A DNA stretch of 64,000 nt, taken from positions 200,122 through 264,121 of the forward strand of contig NZ_LMPF01000024.1 of the NCBI RefSeq assembly GCF_001424345.1. Reading direction: 5' to 3'. Position 1 is the first letter of the stretch. Every line of letters begins with the position of its first letter. The position numbers were made by a program, and so were the translations under genes. This DNA comes from Burkholderia sp. Leaf177 (GTDB taxonomy: Bacteria > Pseudomonadota > Gammaproteobacteria > Burkholderiales > Burkholderiaceae). Positions 48,563 to 58,680 of the stretch are shown here, in pieces. The notes beneath the pieces were generated by a model. It did no database searches, was not told where the DNA came from, and saw only the letters and a list, made by a program, of their open reading frames with translations.

Positions 48563-49426
48563 ATGATCATCAGGAAAATTTTCGGCATCGTCATGACGGC
48601 GCTTATTTTCGGCGCGGCAATATTGATCGGGCGTACGCTCTGGGTGCATTACATGGACCAGCCGTGGACGCGCGATGGCCGCGTGCGCGCCGACGTGATC
48701 AACGTGGCGCCCGACGTCTCCGGCGCAGTCGTAGAGATGCCCGTCATTGATAACCAGTTCGTCCACAAGGGCGACCTGTTGATGCAAATCGATCCCGCGC
48801 ATTACCGGATTGCCGTTGAACAGGCGAAGGCGAACGTAGCCGCGCGCAACGCTGATTTGCGCATGCGCCGCGACGACGCCGCGCGCCGTGCCGATATGGA
48901 CAACGAGGTGGTATCGAAGGAATCGCGCGACAACGCCACGCAAGCTGCGTCAGGCGCGGCTGCGAATCTGCAGCAGGCTCAGGCCGCGCTCGATGCCGCC
49001 GAGCTCAACCTCGAACGCACCAAGGTCATCGCGCCCGTCGACGGCTACGTGACCAACCTGAACACGCATCGCGGCGACTATGCAACGGCGGGCGCGGCGA
49101 AGCTCGCCATTGTCGATAGCCATTCGTTCTGGGTCTATGGATACTTCGAGGAAACGAAACTGCCGCATGTTCGCGTCGGCGATAAAGCCGAGATGCAGCT
49201 AATGAGCGGTGGCGTTTTGAAGGGTCACGTGCAAAGCATTTCGCGCGGCATCTACGACCGGGACAATCCTGAAAGCCGCGAACTCCTCGCCGATGTGAAT
49301 CCCACTTTCAACTGGGTCCGGCTGGCGCAACGCGTGCCCGTGCGCATTCGTATCGACGAAGTGCCGGACGGCCTGATACTCGCCGCCGGAACCACATGCA
49401 CGGTGACCGTCACGCCGTCGATCTGA
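48563..49426 (+). CDS. HlyD-family periplasmic adaptor (AaeA-like)
   Basis: 287 residues: N-terminal signal anchor (IFGIVMTALIFGAAILIGRTLWVHY), then RVRADVINVAPDVSGAVVEMPVIDNQFVHKGDLLMQIDPAHYRIAVEQAKA in parts (lipoyl-like half and start of the hairpin). It continues with a coiled-coil hairpin (about 90-140), APVDGYVTNLNTHRGDYATAG and a C-terminal beta domain. It links the FUSC protein to the OprM-like channel. It is the last gene of the pump operon and converges on astE. Confidence 0.9.
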   Translation: MIIRKIFGIVMTALIFGAAILIGRTLWVHYMDQPWTRDGRVRADVINVAPDVSGAVVEMPVIDNQFVHKGDLLMQIDPAHYRIAVEQAKANVAARNADLRMRRDDAARRADMDNEVVSKESRDNATQAASGAAANLQQAQAALDAAELNLERTKVIAPVDGYVTNLNTHRGDYATAGAAKLAIVDSHSFWVYGYFEETKLPHVRVGDKAEMQLMSGGVLKGHVQSISRGIYDRDNPESRELLADVNPTFNWVRLAQRVPVRIRIDEVPDGLILAAGTTCTVTVTPSI

Positions 49427-49432
49427 GCGCGC

Positions 49433-50437
49433 TCAAGTCAACGTTTTATACGTGTCTTCGGTTGTATCGATAACCATCAGCCCCGCGCGCAATCCCGGCT
49501 TCACGGTCGGATTCGGGAACACGATGCGTTCTTCGTCACGCGTGACTTCATAGCGGTAATCGCCGTCTTCAGCCAGCACCGTGCCGCGCTCAAACGGCGT
49601 GAAGTTTGCGACGTCGCCGGCAACGTGCAGCTTGAGCGCCTCGCTTTGTTTGGTGATCTGGCCAATCACGGTGAAGACTTTCAACGTGTCGCCCGACTTC
49701 GCCAACGGCGGTTCGGCCGCGATCAAGCGGCGCAACGCTGCATCGGATGCGGCGAACCGCGTCAAATCGTTGTGCCCGAACGGACGAACTTTTCCAAGTT
49801 CAAGCGTGCAAGCCAGCGCCCCATATTGTTCCGCCGTGAAATGCGTGAACGTGTTCGACTTTTCCTTGTGCAAAAGCACCGCCGATAACCCTGCGTCCTG
49901 CAACCAGTCGAACATCGCCCGCGACAACGGCTCGCCCGTATAAGGCAGCAGCGCAAACTGCTCGAACACTGACGGACGAATGGCCGTGTGCATATCGATG
50001 TGCCACTTTGCGTGCGTGGAATCGGCCTCCGCAAAGAAATCGCGCGTCACGTTTTCCAGCTCGGCCGCGCGTGGCGACTCGTGACTCGCCGCGAGCGTCA
50101 GGTGACGGCCATTGAACAAACGGTTCAGATCGTCATCGCGATAACGGCACGACGCACGCATTGCATCGATATTGCCGAAGATCACCAGCAAGCGGCTTTT
50201 CAACGGCGCCTTTGCGCTTGCGATGTCCGCCACGAGCGCGGAAAGGATTTCGATGGGCGCGGTTTCGTCGCCATGAATTCCCGCCGATGCCACCACGCTT
50301 TGTTGTACGTCATGGCCAGGCTCGAAGCGCACGATGCCATCGCCGAGCCACGTCCACTTCACGCCGTTGGGCAACGTGCCTTCGGTCAGCGCAGGCTTTT
50401 TTCCATCGATGACGAAGTCGAGAAAGTTCGTGAACAT
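49433..50437 (-). CDS. astE: Succinylglutamate desuccinylase
   Basis: Final step of the arginine succinyltransferase pathway: N-succinylglutamate to glutamate and succinate. 334-residue zinc carboxypeptidase-like protein with the metal motif [14 protein letters not shown] (His-x2-Glu), the third ligand in [11 protein letters not shown] and the catalytic Glu in [12 protein letters not shown]. It lies 7 bp after astB at the end of the operon. Confidence 0.95.
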   Translation of the reverse strand: MFTNFLDFVIDGKKPALTEGTLPNGVKWTWLGDGIVRFEPGHDVQQSVVASAGIHGDETAPIEILSALVADIASAKAPLKSRLLVIFGNIDAMRASCRYRDDDLNRLFNGRHLTLAASHESPRAAELENVTRDFFAEADSTHAKWHIDMHTAIRPSVFEQFALLPYTGEPLSRAMFDWLQDAGLSAVLLHKEKSNTFTHFTAEQYGALACTLELGKVRPFGHNDLTRFAASDAALRRLIAAEPPLAKSGDTLKVFTVIGQITKQSEALKLHVAGDVANFTPFERGTVLAEDGDYRYEVTRDEERIVFPNPTVKPGLRAGLMVIDTTEDTYKTLT

Positions 50438-50444
50438 GGTGGTC

Positions 50445-51788
50445 TCAGCGCTGGAAATCGTAAATTGTACCCAGCTTGAGAATACCCGTCAGCGCATCGA
50501 GGGCCGCGCGCGATTCATCGAGCAGCTTTGGATCGGCGAGATCCGCCGGCGCAACACGATCGCGATAATGCGTGTCGATCCATGCGTCGAGTTGCGCGAA
50601 GAGCGTGTCGTTCATCCATACGCCAGGATTCACGGCCGCGCGTTCTGCGTCGTTCAGCACGACACGTAGACGCAAGCACGCCGGGCCGCCGCCATTTTTC
50701 ATGCTTTCGCGGAGGTCGAAAACGAGCACGTCGTCAATCGATGTATGCCGCTCGCCCAACGAATCCAGATACTTTGCGACGCGCGCGTTCTCGCGGCATT
50801 CCTGCGGCACGACGAGGACTTGCCGGCCGTCGGGACGCGTGAGCAACTGGCTGTTGAACAGATATGACGATACGGCGTCGGCCACGCTGACTTCGTCTTC
50901 CGGCACTTCGATTGCAGTGAACGTGCTGCCGTGCGCCTCGAGTTTTATGCGAAGTTGATCGTAGACATTCGCCTGATCGAGGAACGCGCGCTGATGGCAG
51001 AACAGCGTGTTGCGGTTGCCGACTGCAATCACGTCGTTGTGGAACACGCCGGCATCGATCACGTCGGGGAGCTGTTGAGCGAACACGGTGGCGTTATCGG
51101 AGAGACCATGCAGGCGTGCGACCGCGCGGCTGGCTTCGAGTGTTTGACGGGCGGGATAACGCTTCGGTTCGGCTGCGCCCTGACCATATTCGCTGCGGCC
51201 ATAGACGAAAAACTCGACGCCTTTCTCACCATATTCGCGGCAAAAACGCGTGTGATTCGCCGCGCCTTCGTCGCCCAAAGCGGGCGTGCCGGGTAGCGCG
51301 TGGTGAATCTTGAAGCGTTGTTCGTCGGAGAAGATCGATGCCAGCGAACGGCGCGTTTCTTCATGCTCGATCGCACGATGCAACTTCGTCGAAAGATTCG
51401 CCGGCGTGAAGTGCACGCGGCCATCGTTCGTATCCGCCGACGGGCTGACGGTCGCGGCGTTCGCGGTCCACATTGCAGACGCCGAACTCGCCGCTGCCAG
51501 CAACTCGGGCGCTTCACGCGATGCACGTTCGATGACTTCAGCCTCCGTGCCCGTGAAGCCCAAGTTGCGCAACAACTTCAGCGACGGCCGTTCAAGCGGC
51601 GGCAACACGCCTTGATAAAAACCAATGTCGGCAAGACGCTTCATTTTGCGAAGCCCCTGCTTTGCAGCCGCCTTCGGATTCGCCGCCGATTTCTCGTTGT
51701 TGCGCGACGCGACATTGCCGAACGACAACCCCGCGTAATTGTGCGTCGGGCCGACCAGCCCGTCGAAATTCGCTTCGAATGCTTGCAT
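50445..51788 (-). CDS. astB: N-succinylarginine dihydrolase
   Basis: Converts N-succinylarginine to succinylornithine, two NH3 and CO2. 447 residues of the pentein (amidinotransferase-like) fold, starting [25 protein letters not shown]. Catalytic Cys is in [16 protein letters not shown] (about residue 370), and His/Glu are in [10 protein letters not shown] and nearby. It lies 9 bp after astD. Length matches AstB. Confidence 0.96.
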   Translation of the reverse strand: MQAFEANFDGLVGPTHNYAGLSFGNVASRNNEKSAANPKAAAKQGLRKMKRLADIGFYQGVLPPLERPSLKLLRNLGFTGTEAEVIERASREAPELLAAASSASAMWTANAATVSPSADTNDGRVHFTPANLSTKLHRAIEHEETRRSLASIFSDEQRFKIHHALPGTPALGDEGAANHTRFCREYGEKGVEFFVYGRSEYGQGAAEPKRYPARQTLEASRAVARLHGLSDNATVFAQQLPDVIDAGVFHNDVIAVGNRNTLFCHQRAFLDQANVYDQLRIKLEAHGSTFTAIEVPEDEVSVADAVSSYLFNSQLLTRPDGRQVLVVPQECRENARVAKYLDSLGERHTSIDDVLVFDLRESMKNGGGPACLRLRVVLNDAERAAVNPGVWMNDTLFAQLDAWIDTHYRDRVAPADLADPKLLDESRAALDALTGILKLGTIYDFQR

Positions 51789-51797
51789 CGTGGATCC

Positions 51798-53273
51798 TCA
51801 AAACTGAAGGCCGGGCGAAACGCTCGCGGGCATGAGCAACTGGGTGCTTTCAACGGACGCCATCGGGTACGAGCAATAATCCGCCGCGTAAAACGCGCTC
51901 GGTCGCTGATTGCCGGACCTGCCGATACCGCCGAACGGCGCCGCCGATGACGCGCCGTTCGTCGGCCGGTTCCAGTTCACAATGCCCGCGCGAATGGCGT
52001 GCTGGAAATGCGTCCACGTGGCTGCGTCGTCGGCGAGAAGACCCGCGGATAAACCGTACGCGGTATCGTTCGCGCGTTCTATCGCCTGATCGAAAGTGGC
52101 GTAACGCGTGAGCTGCAGCATCGGGCCGAAATGTTCCTCGTCGGGCACGTTCTGCGCATTCGTCACGTCGATGATCGCCGGCGTGACGAAGCCAAGTTCC
52201 TTCGATTGCTGCGTCATTTCGAGCAACGGCTTGCCGCCCGCTTCAACCAATTGCTTCTGCGCCTGCACGAGCTTCGACGCCGCGCGTGCCGAGATCACCG
52301 CGCCCAAGAATGGCTGCGGATCGGCGTCGAAAGCGCCAGTCTTGATCTTCGATGTCACATCGATCAGGCGTTGCGTGAAGCGTTGCCCGAAAGCGTTATC
52401 GGGCACGAACAAGCGTCGCGCGCACGTGCAACGCTGTCCGGCGGAGAGATACGCCGACTGGATCGTGTGATGGACGGCGGCGTCGATGTCCTCGACTTCG
52501 GCCACGACCAGCGGGTTATTGCCGCCCATCTCAAGCGCCAGCACGATCTCGGGACGCCCGCCAAATTGCCGATGCAATAACGTTCCGGTATCCGAACTAC
52601 CAGTGAAGAACAGACCATCGATCTGCCGATGATTGGCGAGCGCAATACCCGTGTCTTTCTCACCTTGAACAAGATTCAGCACGCCCGAAGGCAAGCCAGC
52701 CTGCGCCCATAAATCGACGGTAATGGCGGCCACGGCCGGCGCGAATTCCGATGGCTTGAACACAACCGTATTGCCTGCGATCAACGCCGGCACGATATGT
52801 CCGTTCGGCAAATGCCCCGGGAAGTTGTAAGGCCCGAAAACCGCCACGACGCCATGCGGCCGATGCCGCAACACGGCGACGCCATCGGCCATATCCTGCC
52901 GTTTCTCGCCGGTACGCTCGTGATACGACTTGACCGAGATATCGACTTTGGCAGCCATGGTCGCGACTTCCGTGCGCGCTTCCCACAAGGGTTTGCCCGT
53001 TTCATGACCAATGGTATGCGCCAGCGTTTCCTTGTTCTCGTTCAGCAACTCAGCGAAGCGGCGCGTGATCGCGATACGTTCGTCGAGCGTCGAAGCGGAC
53101 CAAGAAGCAAACGCTCGCCGTGCAGAAAGCACCGCGCGATCGACATCGTGCGCCGATGCACTCGCCCCTTCCCAAACCACTTCGCCATTGCCCGGATTAC
53201 GCGATGCAAACGGCGCACCGCCGCCATCACTCCAGGTGCCATCGATAAACAATCGAGTCGAAATCGTAGTCAT
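51798..53273 (-). CDS. astD: Succinylglutamate-semialdehyde dehydrogenase
   Basis: Oxidises N-succinylglutamate 5-semialdehyde to N-succinylglutamate with NAD. 491-residue aldehyde dehydrogenase with FGPYNFPGHLPNGHIVPALIAGNTVVFKPSE in parts, the FTGSSDTGTLLHRQF cofactor motif, catalytic Glu in ALEMGGNNPLVV and catalytic Cys in SAGQRCTCARRLFVP. It lies 10 bp after aruG. Confidence 0.96.
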   Translation of the reverse strand: MTTISTRLFIDGTWSDGGGAPFASRNPGNGEVVWEGASASAHDVDRAVLSARRAFASWSASTLDERIAITRRFAELLNENKETLAHTIGHETGKPLWEARTEVATMAAKVDISVKSYHERTGEKRQDMADGVAVLRHRPHGVVAVFGPYNFPGHLPNGHIVPALIAGNTVVFKPSEFAPAVAAITVDLWAQAGLPSGVLNLVQGEKDTGIALANHRQIDGLFFTGSSDTGTLLHRQFGGRPEIVLALEMGGNNPLVVAEVEDIDAAVHHTIQSAYLSAGQRCTCARRLFVPDNAFGQRFTQRLIDVTSKIKTGAFDADPQPFLGAVISARAASKLVQAQKQLVEAGGKPLLEMTQQSKELGFVTPAIIDVTNAQNVPDEEHFGPMLQLTRYATFDQAIERANDTAYGLSAGLLADDAATWTHFQHAIRAGIVNWNRPTNGASSAAPFGGIGRSGNQRPSAFYAADYCSYPMASVESTQLLMPASVSPGLQF

Positions 53274-53283
53274 GTTCCTGTCC

Positions 53284-54321
53284 TTAACTTGCGTTTTTCG
53301 GGCGCGGTTGGGATGCCAAGACGCGCACCGTATCGCCTGCTTTCACGCGCAGCGCCGCGGCTTCGTCTTCGCTCAGCAAGAACGCTCCGTCTTCCGGAAT
53401 GCCGAACGTCGCGCCGCAACGGAAGTCATCGAGCGACGTATTTGATACAAGGCTTCGCGCCTCACCGTCTTCATGACGCTCGCCGATATGCACCGTCGCC
53501 AGCACGCTTTCGCGCACCGTGCGCAGGTCCGCCGTATGGCATTCGAGCACCGGTCCGGCGTCGAAGATATCGACGTGATTTTCGTAGCGCAGCCCTTCCG
53601 TTTCGAGCATCTTGCGCGCGGGCATGGTGTCGCGGTGCGTCAGGCCAACCGCCGCCTGCGCGTCTTCGGGTAACATCGCGAGATAGACGGGATAACGCGG
53701 CATCAGCTCGGCCAAAAACGACTTCTTGCCGTGCGAGCTCAGGTAATCCGCCGCGTTGAAATCGATCTGGTAGAAATGCGAGCCGACCGCTTGCCAGAAT
53801 GGCGAGACGCCGTTTTCATCGAAGTGACCGCGCAGTTCGGCGCACAAACGCTCAGGAAAACGCTCGCGGAATTGCGCGATGAACATGAAGCGCGAGCGCG
53901 ACAACAATCCACCGACGCCTGCTGTTCTGTATCGCGGGCTCAGGAACAGCGAACAGACTTCGGCGTAACCGGTCAGGTCGTGCGAGATGTTGAGCAGCGA
54001 CATCTTGGTCCAGACGCCGAGATCACGGCTTGCATGAACGACCGTTGAGACCCGGTAGTTATAAAACGGTTGCTCGAGTCCCACTTCCGTTTCAATGCCG
54101 CATACGCCCGCGATATCGCCGGTCGCCGTGTCTTCCATTGCAAACAGATAGCCGGCCTCGTAAGGCGCGGCTTCATTGGCGAGCGTACGGCGTGCACGCT
54201 CCACGCGCGCGGTCAGTGCATCGCGATCCGGCTTGAAGGTGGTGAGTCCCGGTCCCGTTTCGTGCGCGAGCGCGACCAGCGCATCGACATCTCCAGGCTG
54301 CACGCAGCGGACAACGATCAT
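53284..54321 (-). CDS. aruG: Arginine N-succinyltransferase, beta subunit
   Basis: Transfers succinate from succinyl-CoA to arginine (and ornithine). 345 residues from the ATG at 54321 (MIVVRCVQPGDVDALVALAHETGPGLTTF). The AstA core is visible in VCSLFLSPRYRTAGVGGLLSRSRFMF and the SGxF-type C-terminal half with FDAGPVLECHTADLRTVRES. It forms a pair with the paralogous subunit AruF encoded directly upstream; the ATGA overlap couples them. The equivalent single enzyme in E. coli is AstA. Confidence 0.93.
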   Translation of the reverse strand: MIVVRCVQPGDVDALVALAHETGPGLTTFKPDRDALTARVERARRTLANEAAPYEAGYLFAMEDTATGDIAGVCGIETEVGLEQPFYNYRVSTVVHASRDLGVWTKMSLLNISHDLTGYAEVCSLFLSPRYRTAGVGGLLSRSRFMFIAQFRERFPERLCAELRGHFDENGVSPFWQAVGSHFYQIDFNAADYLSSHGKKSFLAELMPRYPVYLAMLPEDAQAAVGLTHRDTMPARKMLETEGLRYENHVDIFDAGPVLECHTADLRTVRESVLATVHIGERHEDGEARSLVSNTSLDDFRCGATFGIPEDGAFLLSEDEAAALRVKAGDTVRVLASQPRPKNAS

Positions 54322-55373
54322 TGCAACTCTCCCGAAGCTTGGTGAAGCGGCACGCAGCGCACCGTATCGGATTCTTTTACGCTGAGCGTTTCGCGCAGTT
54401 CGGCGGAAAGCGGCGCACCGCTCGCACGCGATGACGGCAGGCTGGCGAGCGCGCACCGAAACGCATGCGCGCCGCCGGCGGCAACCAGATACGGCTTGCC
54501 TGAAGCCACTGCGTTATCCGGACAATCGCTTACCGTGCGCACTTCGTTCGCCAGCACCGACGCGCTGCGTTCAACCGCAACGGTCAGGACAGGACCTGCA
54601 TCGAAGATATCGACGAAACGATCGGGCTCGAAACCTTCTTCAAGATGAATGTCATACGCGAGCAACGCGCCGTCGTCGGGCTCGCCCAGCACGCGCTGCG
54701 CTTCGGGCGGCAACAACGGCACATAAAGCGGATAACTCGGCATCACTTCCGCGATAAACGTGCGGCTGCGTCCGCCCGATTCGAGTTCGACCTGCTCGAA
54801 ATCACGGCCGAAAAATTTGCGCCCGACGGCTTCCCAGAACGGCGATACACCCGCGTCGTCTGTGACGCCGAGCATCAGCGAGAAGACGTCGTCGGAGAAA
54901 CGCTTGCGGTTCGCGGCCACGTACATCATGCGGGCGCGCGAGAGCAGATGCGCGGCGGCATCGTGCGTTGATTCGCGTATTGCCGGGTCGATATAAAACC
55001 CTGTCAGGCGGCTCTTGCCCGTGAGTTCGTGCGACATGGTGAGCGCATGGATCTTGCGGTTCACCTTGAGTTCGCGCGATGCGTGGATCAGCGCGTCGTT
55101 GCGAAACGCGTAGAACGGTTCCGAATATCCCGCCGATGCCACGATGCTCGACGTTCCAAGCAACGTCCCCGTCGTTGTGTCTTCGAGCACGAAAAGATAA
55201 AACTCTTCGCCGGGAAAATCGACATCGGCGCGAAACGAATCTTCTGAAAGCGCAACCCGCGTCTCCAGGACGCGCCGGTCGCGCGGCAACGAATGCAGCA
55301 CGGGATGCGCGGCATGCGCCATGCGTTCGAGAGCGTCGAGGTCGGCAAGCGTTGCGGGGCGGACGATGAGCAT
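54318..55373 (-). CDS. aruF: Arginine N-succinyltransferase, alpha subunit
   Basis: Paralogue of AruG, 351 residues, starting MLIVRPATLADLDALERMAHAAHPVLHSLPRDR. It shares TGFYIDPAIRESTHDAAAHLLSRARMMYVAANRKRF and FVDIFDAGPVLTVAVERSAS with the AstA family. In Pseudomonas, AruF and AruG together form the active enzyme. The ATG at 55373 was chosen from alignment with AruG; upstream in-frame codons overlap the gap after astC. Confidence 0.92.
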   Translation of the reverse strand: MLIVRPATLADLDALERMAHAAHPVLHSLPRDRRVLETRVALSEDSFRADVDFPGEEFYLFVLEDTTTGTLLGTSSIVASAGYSEPFYAFRNDALIHASRELKVNRKIHALTMSHELTGKSRLTGFYIDPAIRESTHDAAAHLLSRARMMYVAANRKRFSDDVFSLMLGVTDDAGVSPFWEAVGRKFFGRDFEQVELESGGRSRTFIAEVMPSYPLYVPLLPPEAQRVLGEPDDGALLAYDIHLEEGFEPDRFVDIFDAGPVLTVAVERSASVLANEVRTVSDCPDNAVASGKPYLVAAGGAHAFRCALASLPSSRASGAPLSAELRETLSVKESDTVRCVPLHQASGELQ

Positions 55374-55417
55374 CGGCGATTCCGTTGAGTTGAAAGAAGC
55401 CGAGGAAAAGCGCACGT

Positions 55418-56629
55418 TCACTGCGCCACGTCGGCGATAGCTTTTTCGATGCGGGCAAAACCTTCGTCGAGATCGGCCATCGGCATGATCAGCGAAGGCG
55501 CAAAACGCAGCACGTTCGGTCCCGCGATCAGCATGATCACGCCATGTTTCGCCGCTGCGGTCAGCACGTCTTTTGCGCGATCCTTGTAGGCATCGGCGAG
55601 TTCCGCGCCAATCAGAAGACCCTTGCCGCGGATTTCCTTGAACACTGAAAAACGTTCATCGATACGCCTCAGATGCGCCTTGATCGCGTCGCTGCGTTGC
55701 TGCACGCCTTCGAGCAGGGACGGATTGCTGATCAGTTCGACCACCTTGTCCGCGATAGCCGCGCCCAGCGGATTGCCGCCGTACGTAGTGCCATGCACGC
55801 CGACCTTGAAATGCGCGGCAATCTTCGTCGTGGTGAGCATTGCACCGATCGGAAAACCATTGCCGAGCGCCTTCGCGGTGGTCAGGATGTCCGGCGTCAC
55901 GCCATAGCCCATGTACGCGTAAAAGGTGCCGGTCCGGCCCACGCCCGTTTGTACCTCATCAAAAATCAGCAGTGCGCCATGTTGATCGCAGGCGTCGCGA
56001 AGGCCTTGCAGGAACGCGGGGTCCGCAGGCAACACGCCGCCTTCGCCCTGGACCGGTTCGACGATCACCGCGCACGTTTGCGGACCAATTGCGGCGCGCG
56101 CCGCCGCAAGATCGTTATACGGAAGATGCGTGATGCCTTGCGGCGTCGGACCGAAACCTTCGGCGTACTTCGGCTGCCCGCCAACGCTGACCGTAAAAAG
56201 CGTGCGGCCGTGGAACGATTGCGTGAACGAGATGATTTCGACTTTCTGCGGACCGCTGTTGTCGATAGCGAAACGGCGCGCGAGTTTCAGCGCGGCTTCG
56301 TTCGCTTCCGCTCCGGAATTCGCGAAGAAGGCACGATCGGCAAAGGTGAGATCCGTGAGACGGGTCGCAAGCCTGAGAACGGGCTCGTTGGTATAACCGT
56401 TGCCGATGTGCCAAAGCTTCTGGCCTTGATCGTGGAGAACCTTGAGCAGTTCGGGATGCGCGTGACCCAGCGCCGTCACCGCGATACCGCCAGCAAAATC
56501 GATGTAATCGCGCCCTTGTGTGTCCCAGACGCGCGAACCGAGTCCGCGATCGGGCACGAAATTGGCCGGGGAGAACAGAGGCACCATTACTTCATCGAAG
56601 GTACCGCGTGTCACGTTGAGGTCAGTCAT
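55418..56629 (-). CDS. astC: Succinylornithine/acetylornithine aminotransferase
   Basis: PLP aminotransferase turning N-succinylornithine into the glutamate semialdehyde; it often also accepts N-acetylornithine. 403 residues with [38 protein letters not shown], the acid in [15 protein letters not shown] and the PLP-Lys in [19 protein letters not shown] (about residue 253). AAGGAG lies before the ATG. It is the first gene of the ast/aru operon; a candidate ArgR site lies about 70-90 bp upstream. Confidence 0.94.
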   Translation of the reverse strand: MTDLNVTRGTFDEVMVPLFSPANFVPDRGLGSRVWDTQGRDYIDFAGGIAVTALGHAHPELLKVLHDQGQKLWHIGNGYTNEPVLRLATRLTDLTFADRAFFANSGAEANEAALKLARRFAIDNSGPQKVEIISFTQSFHGRTLFTVSVGGQPKYAEGFGPTPQGITHLPYNDLAAARAAIGPQTCAVIVEPVQGEGGVLPADPAFLQGLRDACDQHGALLIFDEVQTGVGRTGTFYAYMGYGVTPDILTTAKALGNGFPIGAMLTTTKIAAHFKVGVHGTTYGGNPLGAAIADKVVELISNPSLLEGVQQRSDAIKAHLRRIDERFSVFKEIRGKGLLIGAELADAYKDRAKDVLTAAAKHGVIMLIAGPNVLRFAPSLIMPMADLDEGFARIEKAIADVAQ

Positions 56630-56695
56630 GAATCGCTCCTTGGGCGGGATCTGCTTAAAGGACAGGTCAGCGAATCGTAGCCCGCAGCGGCGCGC

Positions 56696-56716
56696 GCGTC
56701 TTGCGTGAACGCGACA
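56696..56716 (-). promoter_or_regulatory. Candidate ArgR half-site upstream of astC
   Basis: On the minus strand TGTCGC-N8-AA (56716 to 56701) plus five bases agrees with the TGTCGCN8AAN5 half-site described for Pseudomonas ArgR. It lies between argR and astC. A second in-phase half-site is not obvious. Confidence 0.5.
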
Positions 56717-56744
56717 CGTTTTTCATGGACACATCAGCGTCAGG

Positions 56745-57725
56745 TCAGCGTGAGTTCCGCTCGATCCAGTTGCGTCGTTCCTCGCGCGGCGTCACGCCGA
56801 ATCTTTCGCGATACGCATTGGAAAAATGCGCCGCCGACGCAAATCCGCAAGCCAGGCTGATCTGCACGACCGACTGGCTGCTTCGCTGCAATTGCGTGCG
56901 TGCCTTGACGAGCCGGAGATTGAGGTAATACTTCGCCGGCATTGCGCCGAGATATTGCTTGAAGAGCCGCTCCAGCTGGCGACGCGAAATGCCGACGAGC
57001 GCCGCGATTTCATCGCTGGCGAGCGGCTCTTCTATATTTGCTTCCATCAGTTGCAGCGCATCGTTCAGACGCGGATGACGCTCGCCCGGCGCGGTCACGT
57101 ATGGAATCCGCTGGCGTTCATCGCCGGAACGCAGCGCATTCATGCCGAGCGCGTCTGCAATGCGCTCCGCGAGATCGCGATTGGTTTGCCGCGCGATCAT
57201 CGCAAGCATGAAATCGGCGGTGGGCTGGCCGCCGCAACACGTGGCGCGGTCGCGATCGGCTTCGAAGATCTGCTGCGAAACAATGCAGCTTTCGAACTGT
57301 TCCGTGAATTGCTGCGCCATGTCCCAATTCACGGCTGCACGATAACCATCGAGCAATCCTGCCAGCGCGAGCCACCACACGCCATGATGAATCCCGCTGA
57401 TCAGCGGCGTGTTTGACGCCACGCGAGCCAGCGCCTGAAGAAACGCGCGTTGCCCGCCGAGTGGCTGAAAACCTTCGCTGAGCACGATCAGCCAGTCGCA
57501 TTCAATTTCCGCGCTGAATGCAGCCTGCGCTTTCAGGAACGCGCTGCTGCCTAAGAAAACATCGCGGCCATCGTGCGATACGACCTGCCACTCATACAAC
57601 GCATTGCCATCGATTTCGTTCGCGAGCCGCAACGTGTCGATGACCGGCCCGGCGCCGCTCATCGAACACGGGGCGATCACCTCGATGACCACCCGCAACG
57701 GTCGCGGCCCAGCGCCAGCCAGCAC
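56745..57725 (-). CDS. argR: AraC-family arginine-responsive regulator (ArgR-like, GTG start)
   Basis: 326 residues. Residues about 10-200 form a DJ-1/PfpI-like (GATase1) domain (VIEVIAPCSMSGAGPVIDTLRLANEID). Residues about 220-320 hold two AraC helix-turn-helix motifs (DEIAALVGISRRQLERLFKQYLG and ISLACGFASAAHFSNAYRERFGVTPRE). This is the architecture of Pseudomonas ArgR, the arginine-dependent activator of aru and aot operons. It begins with GTG one base after the ABC ATPase stop and precedes astC by 115 bp. Confidence 0.85.
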   Translation of the reverse strand: MLAGAGPRPLRVVIEVIAPCSMSGAGPVIDTLRLANEIDGNALYEWQVVSHDGRDVFLGSSAFLKAQAAFSAEIECDWLIVLSEGFQPLGGQRAFLQALARVASNTPLISGIHHGVWWLALAGLLDGYRAAVNWDMAQQFTEQFESCIVSQQIFEADRDRATCCGGQPTADFMLAMIARQTNRDLAERIADALGMNALRSGDERQRIPYVTAPGERHPRLNDALQLMEANIEEPLASDEIAALVGISRRQLERLFKQYLGAMPAKYYLNLRLVKARTQLQRSSQSVVQISLACGFASAAHFSNAYRERFGVTPREERRNWIERNSR

Positions 57726-57726
57726 G

Positions 57727-58542
57727 TTACTTCAGGCTGCCGGACAGGAATTGGCGCAGCCGTTCGCTGTTCGGCCGGCTCAGGACCTCGGCGGGCGCGC
57801 CCTCTTCCTCGGTGCGTCCCTGATGCAGAAACATCACATGATTCGATACATTGCGCGCAAAGCCCATTTCATGCGTGACGACGATCATGGTGCGGCCTTC
57901 TTCAGCCAGCTTTTGCATCACCTTCAGCACTTCGCCAACGAGTTCCGGATCGAGGGCCGACGTGGGTTCGTCGAAGAGCATCACGTCCGGATGCATGGCG
58001 AGCGCGCGCGCAATCGCCACGCGCTGCTGCTGGCCGCCCGACAAATGCGACGGATATTGCTTCTCGACCTTCGGAGCAAGCCCGACTTTCTCGAGACATT
58101 CGCGCGCCCGTTCGCTCGCCTCTTTCTTCGATAATCCCAGCACATGCATGGGCGCTTCCATGACGTTTTCAATCGATGTCATGTGCGCCCACAAGTTGAA
58201 ATGCTGGAACACCATCGCGAGCTTGGTGCGCACGCGCTGAAGCTGTTTGTGATCGGCGACTTCGAGATTGCCGCGATTATCGGTTTTCGTGCGCACCGGT
58301 TCTCCGTCGACGATGATGTCGCCCGCATTCGGCCGTTCGAGAAAATTGATGCATCGCAGGAAGGTACTTTTGCCTGAACCGCTCGACCCGATAATGCTGA
58401 TCACGTCGCCGGCATTGGCGGCGAGGGAAACACCCTTGAGTACTTCGTTGTCGCCGAAACGCTTGTGGATGTCGCGCGCGACGAGTTTGACCGCGGCGTT
58501 TTTCGCGGCGGCCGATGCTGCGGTTTGTGCGGATGTGTCCAA
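57727..58542 (-). CDS. Amino-acid ABC transporter ATP-binding protein (HisP/AotP-like, TTG start)
   Basis: ATPase of a polar amino-acid importer, probably arginine/ornithine/histidine. 271 residues with Walker [14 protein letters not shown]-loop [13 protein letters not shown], signature [15 protein letters not shown], Walker [15 protein letters not shown] and the switch His in VVTHEMGF. The N-terminus carries about 15 extra Ala/Ser residues. TTG 58542 is preceded by GGGGAG. The permeases and binding protein expected upstream are not in this window; the next gene is an unrelated hypothetical. Confidence 0.88.
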   Translation of the reverse strand: MDTSAQTAASAAAKNAAVKLVARDIHKRFGDNEVLKGVSLAANAGDVISIIGSSGSGKSTFLRCINFLERPNAGDIIVDGEPVRTKTDNRGNLEVADHKQLQRVRTKLAMVFQHFNLWAHMTSIENVMEAPMHVLGLSKKEASERARECLEKVGLAPKVEKQYPSHLSGGQQQRVAIARALAMHPDVMLFDEPTSALDPELVGEVLKVMQKLAEEGRTMIVVTHEMGFARNVSNHVMFLHQGRTEEEGAPAEVLSRPNSERLRQFLSGSLK

Positions 58543-58680
58543 CGCATTCTCCCCGGAGGATGAGTCTGAAGGGTCCGATCGATTCGATCATGGCTGCGGA
58601 TTCTACCGAAACCGGCCATTGCACCGGCATTGGGGCAAACGCCCTCGCCTTTCGCATGGCCGCAATGCGCCGACGATTCG

